From assembly GCA_031553685.1 (NCBI GenBank), contig JAVBLE010000037.1, positions 1 to 51,493 of the forward strand: a stretch of DNA of 51,493 nt, given 5' to 3'. The notes beneath the pieces are model-generated. The model was not told the DNA's origin. It saw nothing but the letters and a program-made list of their open reading frames with translations, and searched no databases. The DNA comes from JAFGVL01 sp031553685 (GTDB taxonomy: Bacteria > Bacteroidota > Bacteroidia > Bacteroidales > Paludibacteraceae). The position numbers and the translations under genes are program-made. Position 1 is the first letter of the stretch, and the number at the start of each line of letters is the position of its first letter. Below are positions 25,796 to 33,406 of the stretch, one piece after another.

Positions 25796-26055
25796 AATAA
25801 TAAATTTTGGTATAACAAGTATGTTTTGAAAAAAAAATATCAAAAATGTATATTTATGTTAATGAAAGTCCCTCAAATAGCTTAAAACAAGTCATTTGCC
25901 TTACGGAAAGAATTTAATTTTGGAATAAATAGCATTCTTTAAAATTTTCCGTGCATCAACACGCTTTTATCTCAAAAAGTAAAAAGATATACCAAAGAAA
26001 AAGAATTTTTTCGATTATTAATTGCGAATAAAAAGTGATACTACCATTATTTTTA
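25796..26055. other. AT-rich intergenic region with an orphan -7 box
   Basis: No ORF is supported between the RNA-binding protein and YfhO genes. TAATTTTG at 25915-25922 matches the promoter consensus but has no ORF close behind it. A small hairpin (CGTG CATCAA CACG, about 25950-25963) followed by CTTTTAT lies 30 bases downstream, so a very short transcript is conceivable. Confidence 0.35.
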
Positions 26056-26063
26056 TATTTTTG
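26056..26063 (+). promoter_or_regulatory. -7 box (TATTTTTG) of the YfhO gene
   Basis: TATTTTTG fits the consensus and lies 78 bases before the preferred ATG at 26141. The leader contains the word repeat GAATGAG...CTCGTTACTCG. Confidence 0.5.
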
Positions 26064-26140
26064 CATAAATTTTCGGGTAATAGTGCCCAACAGAAATGAG
26101 GAATGAGAAGATACTCGTTACTCGTAATTTATATTATTTT

Positions 26141-28618
26141 ATGGATAAAAAATTTTTGCCACACATTGTTGCAGTGGTTGCTTTTTTGGCAATCGCATTT
26201 TTTTTCTGTTCGCCTGTACTTGAGAATAAAGAATTGATGGGGCACGATACCGAGAGTTGGATCGGTATGAGCAAAGAAATCAAAGATTACAACGAAAATA
26301 ATCCGGATGCTGCCCTTTGGACTAATTCGATGTTTGGAGGGATGCCTGCCTACCAGATTTCGTTGAAATATCCACCCAATATCCTTACTCCTGTCAATAA
26401 AATATTGAATGTTTTCCCGCGTGTCATTTTCACCATATTTTTATATTTAATCGGCTTTTACATTTTGCTGCTTGCTTTCCGTGTCAATCCATGGCTGAGC
26501 ATGGCGTTTGCCGTGGCGTTTGCTTTCGGGTCGTACAACCTGATTATTCTTGTCGCGGGGCATAACACCAAAGCTATGGTCATTGCCTATATGGCGCCCC
26601 TTATTGGAAGTGTTTTCCTTGCTTTCAGGCGCAACAAATGGTGGGGTGCTGTCCTGACCGCGCTTTTCTTGGCACTGGCAATTCAGGCAAATCACTTGCA
26701 AATTCTTTATTACACATTGATTATTCTTATTTTCTTTGGTGTTGTCGAATTGGTTTATTCTATTATCGAAAAAAGAATTGCGCAGTTCTTTACTACATTT
26801 GGTTTATTGCTCGGCGCGGCTGTAATTGCTATCGGCATTAATGCCACGCTTTTGTGGACAACCTATGAGTATGGCGAATACACCATGCGCGGGAAAACAA
26901 ACGGCTTAACGATTGACGAAACAAGCAAACAAGAAAATTTGAGCAAAGATTATATTACCGGTTGGAGCTACGGCATTGATGAAACAATGACTTTGCTGAT
27001 ACCAAACTTCAGAGGTGGTGCAAGCGCCGAAAAACTTTCGACTTCATCGAACACAGCCGCCAAGTTGCGCGAATTGGGCGCGCCGGACGAATTTATCAAG
27101 CAAAACCCGTTGCCGACTTATTTTGGTACGCAGCCCGGTGTGTCGGGTCCCGTATATGCAGGAGCAATCATTTGTTTCTTGTTTGTGTTGGGATTGATAT
27201 TAGTAGAGGGCAAAAATAAATGGTGGATTTTAGGTGCATTCGTTTTATCGATACTGTTGGCATGGGGACGAAACTTTATGCCGTTTACTGATTTCTTTAT
27301 CGATCATGTACCTTTCTACGGAAAATTCCGTGCCGTGTCGATGACATTGGTTATCACCACCTTTGTAATGGTGTTAATGGCAACGCTTGCGGTGGCAGCA
27401 TTCCTGAAAGAAGATGCCGATAAAAAGAAAAACAATATGGCTTTGTACATTTCTGCCGGAATTATGGGTGGAATTTGCTTGCTACTTGCCATTGCGCCGG
27501 GTCTTGGAGCGAAATCATTTGTTGCCGATGGCGATAAAATGCTAACCGGCGACTACAGCTTTTTACAACAAACTCTCCCGCTCGACCGCATGGCAATGCT
27601 TAAAGCCGATGCTTTCCGCTCGTTTATTTTCATTGCGTTGAGTTTTGCCGCCTTATGGTTGTACAATAATAAAAAGATTAGCCGGAACATTGTTATAGCC
27701 ACACTTGCCATATTGTTTTTAATTGATATGATGCCAATTGCCAAACGATATTTGAGCAATGATAAATATCAACCAAAACATGTTGGAGCATATTTCGAGG
27801 CAACCAATGCTGATAAATATATTTTGGAAAAAGGCGATAATGCGCGTGTGCTGGATATGACCAAAGATATTTTCAACAGTTCCGAACCATCTTATTTCCA
27901 CAAAAATATTGGTGGATACCATGCTGCCAAGCTGCGCCGCTACCAGGAATTGATTAATAACCAAATATCCGGTGAAATTGCAGGTATTGGAGCTTCTTTC
28001 AACGAAGCGCAAAAGATGCAAAGCCTTGAACCGATCGAACAAAATTTGGCAAAATGTGGCGTATTGAACATGCTCAATATGAAGTATTTGATTTACAATC
28101 CGGAAGCACCACCTGTCGGAAACCGCTTTGCAAATGGTAATGTATGGTTTGTCGATTCTGTGTATATTGCGCAAAATGCCGATGAGGAAATGCTTCGATT
28201 GGGTGCAATCAATACTAAAAAAGCATTGGTGGCAGATAAAGAGTTCGCTAAAATAATTCCAACACAAATTCAACCGGATACAACGGCAAAAATCACATTG
28301 ACCTCCTATTCGCCCAATGTGGTAAAATATGAATCGAAAGCCGTAACTCCACAAATAGCTGTTTTCTCGGAAATATATTATGATAAAGGCTGGAATGCAT
28401 ATGTCGACGGACAAAAGGCAGATTATTTCCGAGCCGATTATGTGCTGCGCGCCATGCCAATTCCGGCAGGAAACCATGAAATAGAGTTCCGGTTCGAACC
28501 AGCTTCTTATAGTACAGGCAATCTGATTTCGCTCATTTCATCGATCCTATTAGTGTTAGCCATGGGAGGTGTGATTTTCTTTTATTTCAAAAATAAAAAG
28601 AAAGAAACCGTAAAATAA
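26141..28618 (+). CDS. YfhO-family multispanning membrane protein
   Basis: This 825-residue membrane protein has about 12-13 hydrophobic helices in its first 550 residues, an early loop HDTESWIGMSKEI and NPDAALWTNSMFGGMPAYQ typical of the YfhO family, and a periplasmic C-terminal domain before a last helix near 795-818. YfhO proteins are GT-C-like enzymes linked to transfer of sugars from lipid carriers, for example in teichoic acid or glycoprotein decoration; the Bacteroidetes substrate is unknown. The ATG at 26141 is preferred; one at 26096 would add 15 residues read from a repeat-like leader. A methyltransferase gene follows after 16 bases. Confidence 0.88.
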   Translation: MDKKFLPHIVAVVAFLAIAFFFCSPVLENKELMGHDTESWIGMSKEIKDYNENNPDAALWTNSMFGGMPAYQISLKYPPNILTPVNKILNVFPRVIFTIFLYLIGFYILLLAFRVNPWLSMAFAVAFAFGSYNLIILVAGHNTKAMVIAYMAPLIGSVFLAFRRNKWWGAVLTALFLALAIQANHLQILYYTLIILIFFGVVELVYSIIEKRIAQFFTTFGLLLGAAVIAIGINATLLWTTYEYGEYTMRGKTNGLTIDETSKQENLSKDYITGWSYGIDETMTLLIPNFRGGASAEKLSTSSNTAAKLRELGAPDEFIKQNPLPTYFGTQPGVSGPVYAGAIICFLFVLGLILVEGKNKWWILGAFVLSILLAWGRNFMPFTDFFIDHVPFYGKFRAVSMTLVITTFVMVLMATLAVAAFLKEDADKKKNNMALYISAGIMGGICLLLAIAPGLGAKSFVADGDKMLTGDYSFLQQTLPLDRMAMLKADAFRSFIFIALSFAALWLYNNKKISRNIVIATLAILFLIDMMPIAKRYLSNDKYQPKHVGAYFEATNADKYILEKGDNARVLDMTKDIFNSSEPSYFHKNIGGYHAAKLRRYQELINNQISGEIAGIGASFNEAQKMQSLEPIEQNLAKCGVLNMLNMKYLIYNPEAPPVGNRFANGNVWFVDSVYIAQNADEEMLRLGAINTKKALVADKEFAKIIPTQIQPDTTAKITLTSYSPNVVKYESKAVTPQIAVFSEIYYDKGWNAYVDGQKADYFRADYVLRAMPIPAGNHEIEFRFEPASYSTGNLISLISSILLVLAMGGVIFFYFKNKKKETVK

Positions 28619-28634
28619 CTTTGCAATCAATATC

Positions 28635-29522
28635 ATGAAGATTGAAATCTGTCCCGTATGCGGTAGTCCCGAATTGGTGCCATCGTTCACCACAAAAGAT
28701 TACTATGCCACCCACGAAGAATTTGAAGTGTGGCAGTGCAAAAGCTGTGGATTTTTGTTTACACAAAATTTTCCCGATGGAGTGGATATGGCTCGTTATT
28801 ACGAAACAGACGATTACATTTCGCATTCAAATACCAACAAGGGATTGGTGAATAAAATATACCATGCCGTGCGTTCGTACATGATGAACAAAAAAGCTGT
28901 TTTGGTAAAAAATAATTCGGCAGAAGGAGCAAAAACTATTCTTGACTTTGGTTGCGGAATTGGTTTTTTCCTCAATAAAATGAAGAAAAACGGTTTTGAG
29001 ATAAAAGGCATAGATGTAAGCGAAACGGCGCGCAAATATGCCACCACGCATTTTGATATTGAAACCTTTGCGCCCGAGAAACTATCCGATTTCATCGATG
29101 GTTCTTTTGACATTATCACTTCGTGGCATTCGTTGGAACATGTGGAGGCACTAAACGAAATACTAAAACAGTTTCGTCGTGTGCTCGCCGATAATGGAAC
29201 GCTTTTTGTAGCGGTACCCAATGCAAAATCGGAAGACGCTGCATACTACAAAGAAACTTGGGCTGCTTACGATGTGCCACGCCATTTGTGGCATTTTACG
29301 CCGCCAACCGTCAGAATATTGGCGAAAAACGCCGGCTTCAAAGTGGAAAAAATGCTACCGATGCCTTTCGATGCGTTTTACATTTCAATGTTGAGCGAAA
29401 AATATCGCAAACATTCTTTCTCATTTATTCGAGGCTTTTGGGTAGGATTGCGATGTTATCTCAAATCGCGTAAGAAGACCGACAAAAGCAGCTCGATTAT
29501 TTATATTTTGAAGAAGAAATAA
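28635..29522 (+). CDS. Zinc-ribbon class I SAM methyltransferase
   Basis: This 295-residue protein has an N-terminal zinc ribbon (CPVCGSPE and CKSCGFLF, four Cys) followed by a methyltransferase core: ILDFGCGIGFFLNKM near 97-111 (motif I), GIDVSETARKYA, and DIITSWHSLEHVEALNEI near 155-172. DVPRHLWHFTPPTV near 214-227 is characteristic of this Bacteroidetes subfamily. The substrate is not known; relatives occur near glycan and cell-division genes. It sits 16 bases after the YfhO gene and 14 bases before ftsX, probably on the same transcript. Confidence 0.88.
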   Translation: MKIEICPVCGSPELVPSFTTKDYYATHEEFEVWQCKSCGFLFTQNFPDGVDMARYYETDDYISHSNTNKGLVNKIYHAVRSYMMNKKAVLVKNNSAEGAKTILDFGCGIGFFLNKMKKNGFEIKGIDVSETARKYATTHFDIETFAPEKLSDFIDGSFDIITSWHSLEHVEALNEILKQFRRVLADNGTLFVAVPNAKSEDAAYYKETWAAYDVPRHLWHFTPPTVRILAKNAGFKVEKMLPMPFDAFYISMLSEKYRKHSFSFIRGFWVGLRCYLKSRKKTDKSSSIIYILKKK

Positions 29523-29536
29523 AAATATCATATACA

Positions 29537-30409
29537 ATGACTAAAAAAGTAAAAACTACTAAATTTTTCAATTCGGGTGTTACTGCCATCATCAGCATTT
29601 CATTAGTATTGTTTCTGGTGGGGATGATTGTTTCTTTATTGCTGATTACAAGCCAGGTAAGTAATCAGATTAAGGAAGAAATAGGATTTTCGGTTGCGCT
29701 CACCGATTCGATTACTACCGAAGAATTAGCCGATTTGCAGAACTATATTCAAAAAGCGCCCTACATAAAATCTTTTGAATATGTGAGCAAAGAGCAGGCA
29801 TTGAAAAAGATGACCAGCCAAATGGGCGAAAATCCCGACAAATTTTTAGGCTACAATCCTTTGGCAGCTTCATTTGAAGTAAAAACAAAATCGGAATTTG
29901 CCAATCCGGCAAGTATCGACAATATTAAAAAAGGGATCACTCAAAAACAGGGCGTAAAAGACTTTTTCTATCAAAAAGAAACGATCGACGCCGCTAACGA
30001 AAATATTCACAACATATCGATTGGCTTGGGTGTAATTGCATGCATTATGTTGTTTTTGTCTATAGGAATGATAAACACAACCATTCGCCTGCAAGTTTAT
30101 TCCAAACGCTTTTTAATTAATACCATGAAATTAGTCGGGGCGAGATCATGGTTTATCCGCAGCCCCTTTATTAGGCAAGGGTTCATTTCGGGAATTATTG
30201 CGGCAATCATTGCCGGATTAATATTGACCCCGATTTTGTATTATGTGCAGTTTTTCGCGCTTCCAACGGTAAGTTTATGGAATTTCCCAACCATGTCGCT
30301 TATTTTTGGTGCGATGCTTATTTTAGGTCTGATTATCTCGGTGGTTTCAACCATTTTTGCTGTAGATAAGTATTTGCGTATCAAAACAAATGATTTATAT
30401 TATATTTAA
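29537..30409 (+). CDS. ftsX: Cell-division ABC transporter permease FtsX
   Basis: FtsX partners the ATPase FtsE at the divisome and controls peptidoglycan hydrolases. This 290-residue protein has the usual four-helix plan: TM1 at about 15-40, an extracytoplasmic loop of about 120 residues with LADLQNYIQKAPYIKSFEYVSKEQA, then three helices near 165-185, 215-240 and 255-280. The end (STIFAVDKYLRIKTNDLYYI) is typical of Bacteroidetes FtsX. ftsE is not adjacent. It opens a run ftsX-DUF3098-uppP-truB-queA that I recall as conserved in this phylum. Confidence 0.93.
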   Translation: MTKKVKTTKFFNSGVTAIISISLVLFLVGMIVSLLLITSQVSNQIKEEIGFSVALTDSITTEELADLQNYIQKAPYIKSFEYVSKEQALKKMTSQMGENPDKFLGYNPLAASFEVKTKSEFANPASIDNIKKGITQKQGVKDFFYQKETIDAANENIHNISIGLGVIACIMLFLSIGMINTTIRLQVYSKRFLINTMKLVGARSWFIRSPFIRQGFISGIIAAIIAGLILTPILYYVQFFALPTVSLWNFPTMSLIFGAMLILGLIISVVSTIFAVDKYLRIKTNDLYYI

Positions 30410-30414
30410 ATTAT

Positions 30415-30663
30415 ATGAAGAAAGACGAAAAAGGTTTGGCTCTGACCAAACAAAACTTAATGCTGATGGCTGTTTCATTTGCCATTATATTAATCGGGTT
30501 TCTGCTGATGATTGGAGGCAGTTCGGGCGAGCATACTTTTAACGAAGACATTTTCAGCCTGCGCCGCATTACCATAGGACCAATGATCTCTCTGTTCGGG
30601 TTTATTGCTATGATTGGCGCTATCCTTTGGAAACCGAAAACAGAAGAGAAAGAAGAAAAATAA
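30415..30663 (+). CDS. DUF3098 small membrane protein
   Basis: This 82-residue protein has two hydrophobic segments: NLMLMAVSFAIILIGFLLMIGG and MISLFGFIAMIGAIL, with the family motif FNEDIFSLRRITIGP between them. DUF3098 proteins are usually encoded between ftsX and uppP, as here. Function unknown, probably linked to the envelope. It starts 5 bases after the ftsX stop. Confidence 0.9.
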   Translation: MKKDEKGLALTKQNLMLMAVSFAIILIGFLLMIGGSSGEHTFNEDIFSLRRITIGPMISLFGFIAMIGAILWKPKTEEKEEK

Positions 30664-30668
30664 CCCGA

Positions 30669-30753
30669 ATTTACAATTAGACAATTTACAATTTACGATT
30701 TAAGCGGTTGATTCTGAAAAATAGTAAATAGTAAAATGGTCAAATAGTCAATA
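30669..30753 (+). repeat. Two word-repeat tracts before uppP
   Basis: The gap between the DUF3098 gene and uppP is made of imperfect short tandem words: ACAATTTACAATTTACG at about 30681-30697 and AAATAGTAAATAGTAAAATG followed by GTCAAATAGTC at about 30719-30749. No promoter or hairpin is seen. Confidence 0.5.
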
Positions 30754-30756
30754 CAC

Positions 30757-31647
30757 ATGACCTATTTTGAAGCTATTATCCTTGCCATTGTAGAAGGAAT
30801 TACTGAATTTTTGCCCATTTCATCGACAGGGCACATGATTATCACCGGCGAATTGCTTGGCATGGAAAGCAACGATTTCGTAAAAACATTTGAGATAGTA
30901 ATCCAATTTGGAGCCATTTTATCGGTACTTGTTTTGTATTGGAAACGCTTTTTAAAACTAAACCCATGCAAAATCTTTGACAAAGACGGAATTGAAAATG
31001 CCCCGTTTGCCGAAAAGACAAAAGTATATGGGAAGCGTATTTTGTATAAATATGAGTTTTATTGGAAGCTTTTGGTATCTGTTATTCCTGCATTGGCAAT
31101 CGGGTTTTTATTAAATGATTATATCGATTCATTGCTCGAAAGCGTAGAAGTAGTTGCTGTCGCTCTTTTATTGGGCGGATTTTTAATGCTTTTTGTAGAT
31201 AAATGGTTTGCCAAAACGGACGAAGACCAAACCGTAACCTACAAAAAAGGATTCATTATCGGTTTGGCACAGTGTGTGGCGATGATTCCGGGCGTTTCGC
31301 GATCCATGGCGAGTATTGTCGGCGGTATGGCTCAAAAGCTGAACCGCAAAACCGCTGCCGAGTTTTCGTTCTTTTTGGCAGTGCCTACCATGTTGGCTGC
31401 TTCGGGCTACAAGTTGCTCAAATTAGTCATGGAACCAACAGGCATCGAACTTTTAAAAGCAAATATTGGTGTTCTCATCGTAGGAAATATCGTGGCTTTT
31501 ATTGTAGCCATGCTGGCAATCAAAGGTTTTATCAGTTTCTTGACCAAATATGGTTTTAAAGCTTTTGGCTGGTATCGTATTGGTATTGGGGTCGTTTTAG
31601 TCATTTGGTTTGTAATTGTACCGTTTATTCAACTATCAGGAAAATAA
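30757..31647 (+). CDS. uppP: Undecaprenyl-diphosphate phosphatase
   Basis: UppP (BacA) dephosphorylates undecaprenyl diphosphate so that the lipid carrier can be reused for peptidoglycan and surface-glycan synthesis. The 296-residue membrane protein shows the catalytic motifs EGITEFLPISSTGHM at about 14-28 and PGVSRSMASIV near 179-190, and seven or eight helices. It is somewhat longer than the usual 265-275 because of the loop after helix 2 (FDKDGIENAPFAEKTKVYG). It belongs to the ftsX-truB run, which supplies the carrier also needed by the flippase pathway at 9.8-18 kb. Confidence 0.96.
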   Translation: MTYFEAIILAIVEGITEFLPISSTGHMIITGELLGMESNDFVKTFEIVIQFGAILSVLVLYWKRFLKLNPCKIFDKDGIENAPFAEKTKVYGKRILYKYEFYWKLLVSVIPALAIGFLLNDYIDSLLESVEVVAVALLLGGFLMLFVDKWFAKTDEDQTVTYKKGFIIGLAQCVAMIPGVSRSMASIVGGMAQKLNRKTAAEFSFFLAVPTMLAASGYKLLKLVMEPTGIELLKANIGVLIVGNIVAFIVAMLAIKGFISFLTKYGFKAFGWYRIGIGVVLVIWFVIVPFIQLSGK

Positions 31648-31681
31648 TACCGTTTAAAAAGATTGCTCGAAATAATACATA

Positions 31682-31701
31682 TTAAATGAATTTTACCGAA
31701 G
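31682..31701 (+). repeat. 20-bp direct repeat, copy 1 (copied truB start)
   Basis: TTAAATGAATTTTACCGAAG occurs here and again, base for base, at 32563-32582, where it is the true start of truB. The two copies flank the KilA-N gene exactly. Confidence 0.95.
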
Positions 31702-31724
31702 AGTGTTTTGGTGAAAAATTATGA
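31686..31724 (+). CDS. 12-codon leader ORF made from the copied truB start
   Basis: ATG 31686 begins MNFTE, identical to the first five residues of TruB, then diverges (ECFGEKL) and ends in TGA that overlaps the KilA-N start codon as ATGA. It looks like a truncated truB start that now delivers ribosomes to the KilA-N gene by coupled translation. Expression is inferred. Confidence 0.5.
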   Translation: MNFTEECFGEKL

Positions 31725-32548
31725 GAAAAAAAGAGAAAATAAATGTACAAGGAGTTGAAATAACTATAATTTCATCTAATAATGACGATTATATTTCTTT
31801 AACAGATATAGCAAATGCCAAAGAAAGTGAAGCGAGAGCTGCCGATATTATCAAAAACTGGATTCGCACACGCACAACACTCGAATTTCTTGGTACTTGG
31901 GAACAGTTATACAATCCGGATTTTAAAGTGGTCGAATTTGACCACTTTAGAATGCAAGCCGGATTGCCAAGTTTCGTATTAAGTCCGGGACAATGGGCAG
32001 AAAAAACAAATGCAATCGGCATTTATGTAAAACAAGGGAAATATGGCGGCACTTATGCTCACAAAGATATTGCTTTCGAATTCGGTTCGGCAATCAGTCC
32101 CATTTTCAGGCTTTTTCTCATTAAAGAATTTCAACGACTAAAAGACGAGGAGCAAAATAATAAATCATTAGAATGGAACTTGCAACGAACACTTTCAAAA
32201 ATTAATTATCGTATTCATACAGATGCCATTAAAGAAGTGATTATCCCTTCCTTTGTAACAAAAGAACAAATCACTTATACCTATGCCAATGAAGCCGATT
32301 TACTAAATGTTGCATTATTCGGAAAAACAGCCGTCCAATGGAGAAATGAAAATCCGAATCTTGTTGGTAATATTCGAGATTATGCAACATTGGAAGAATT
32401 GGTTGTTTTATCGAACATGGAAAGTATCAATGCTTTGCTTATTCGTCAAGAACTGTCTCAAAGCGAACGCTTATTACAACTAAATAATGTAGCAATTACA
32501 CAAATGCAATCATTATTGAAAAATCAAGTTATAAAACAATTGAAATAA
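31721..32548 (+). CDS. KilA-N domain DNA-binding protein
   Basis: This 275-residue protein has a KilA-N domain over about residues 20-140: DDYISLTDIANAKESEARAADIIKNWIRTRTTLEFLGTWEQL, GIYVKQGKYGGTYAHKDIAFEFGSAISPIFRLFLIKEFQRL. KilA-N is a DNA-binding fold found in phage and mobile-element proteins. The C-terminal half (LEWNLQRTLSKINYRIHTDAIKEVIIP onward) is typical of chromosomal KilA-N genes in gut bacteria, whose role is unknown. The gene lies inside a 20-bp direct repeat at the truB start and overlaps a leader ORF by 4 bases. It is probably acquired. Confidence 0.88.
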   Translation: MRKKEKINVQGVEITIISSNNDDYISLTDIANAKESEARAADIIKNWIRTRTTLEFLGTWEQLYNPDFKVVEFDHFRMQAGLPSFVLSPGQWAEKTNAIGIYVKQGKYGGTYAHKDIAFEFGSAISPIFRLFLIKEFQRLKDEEQNNKSLEWNLQRTLSKINYRIHTDAIKEVIIPSFVTKEQITYTYANEADLLNVALFGKTAVQWRNENPNLVGNIRDYATLEELVVLSNMESINALLIRQELSQSERLLQLNNVAITQMQSLLKNQVIKQLK

Positions 32549-32562
32549 GATATATAGCTTTT

Positions 32563-32582
32563 TTAAATGAATTTTACCGAAG
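32563..32582 (+). repeat. 20-bp direct repeat, copy 2 (native truB start)
   Basis: Identical to 31682-31701. It includes the truB ATG at 32567 and its first codons, so the truB reading frame is intact after insertion. Confidence 0.95.
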
Positions 32583-33262
32583 GAGAAGTACTTTTTTTTG
32601 ACAAGCCACTACATTGGACTTCGTTTCAGCTGGTCAATAAAGTGAAATACGCCATACTGAAACACGAGCGACTAAAAAAGCTCAAAGTTGGACATGCCGG
32701 CACGCTCGATCCCTTGGCAACGGGCGTAATGATTATTTGCACAGGCAAGGCTACAAAACGAATAGAAGAATTTCAATACCAAACCAAAGAATATATTGCC
32801 ACACTCGAACTGGGTGCTACCACACCTTCGTTCGACTTGGAACATGAGGTTGACAACCGCTACCCGACAGAGCATATTACTACCGAATTGGTTGCCGAAA
32901 CGCTACCCAAGTTTTTAGGTGAGATACAACAAATTCCACCGGTTTATTCGGCAGTTCGGGTAAAAGGCAAGCGGGCGTATGATTATGCCCGCGAAGGCGA
33001 AGCCGAAAAACTGGAGCTTGCACCCAAAACATTAGTTATCGATGAGATTGAAGTATTGGATTTCTCGTTGCCGATACTTAAAATCCGGGTAGTGTGCAGC
33101 AAAGGCACTTACATTCGCGCCCTGGCTCGCGATATTGGCGAAGCGCTTGGCAGTGGAGCGCATTTGGTTGGGCTGCAACGCACACGCATTGGTGAGGTTA
33201 CGCTGGATAAATGTTTATCGTTGGATGAATTTTTGGATGAATATTTATTGAAAAAAGAATAA
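32567..33262 (+). CDS. truB: tRNA pseudouridine-55 synthase
   Basis: TruB isomerises U55 of the T-loop in nearly all tRNAs. The 231-residue protein shows LFFDKPLHWTSFQLVNKVK, then VGHAGTLDPLATGV with catalytic Asp48, PPVYSAVRVKGKRAYDYAREG near 125-145 and CSKGTYIRALARDIGEALG near 181-199. The normal C-terminal extension is short, as in other Bacteroidetes. It follows uppP in the conserved run but is now separated from it by the KilA-N insertion, whose right-hand repeat includes this start codon. Confidence 0.97.
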   Translation: MNFTEGEVLFFDKPLHWTSFQLVNKVKYAILKHERLKKLKVGHAGTLDPLATGVMIICTGKATKRIEEFQYQTKEYIATLELGATTPSFDLEHEVDNRYPTEHITTELVAETLPKFLGEIQQIPPVYSAVRVKGKRAYDYAREGEAEKLELAPKTLVIDEIEVLDFSLPILKIRVVCSKGTYIRALARDIGEALGSGAHLVGLQRTRIGEVTLDKCLSLDEFLDEYLLKKE

Positions 33263-33269
33263 AAAACAG

Positions 33270-33376
33270 TTTTTGCATTCAATTTCTGACGAAAACAACC
33301 AATTTTTGCATTCAATTTCTGACAAAATAAAGCGTTATTTGCATTCAATTTTTTACTTTTTTGTTTATATTTGCAT
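33270..33376 (+). repeat. Degenerate 33-bp tandem repeat before the ATPase gene
   Basis: The word TTTGCATTCAA or a variant recurs with TTTGCAT at 33272, 33305, 33338 and 33370, steps of 33, 33 and 32 bases. The first two units share TTTTTGCATTCAATTTCTGA exactly; the third and fourth are more degenerate. The last unit contains TATATTTG (33366-33373), a good -7 box. Spacing equals about three helical turns, so stacked protein sites are possible. Function unknown. Confidence 0.75.
33366..33373 (+). promoter_or_regulatory. -7 box (TATATTTG) of the ATPase gene
   Basis: TATATTTG lies 33 bases before the ATG at 33407 and forms part of the last unit of the 33-bp repeat array, so the repeats could control this promoter. 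Confidence 0.5.
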
Positions 33377-33406
33377 ATTATTCAACAAATTAAAAAATTA
33401 ACCGGC

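Noticed and set aside
27719..28477. 252-codon minus-strand open frame within the YfhO gene
   Set aside because: Antisense to a convincing membrane-protein gene; composition (many Cys, His, Ile) is typical of shadow frames.
33270..33376. CRISPR array
   Set aside because: Units are 33 bases apart but the repeat covers most of the unit, only two copies are near-identical, and there are no unique spacers or cas genes.
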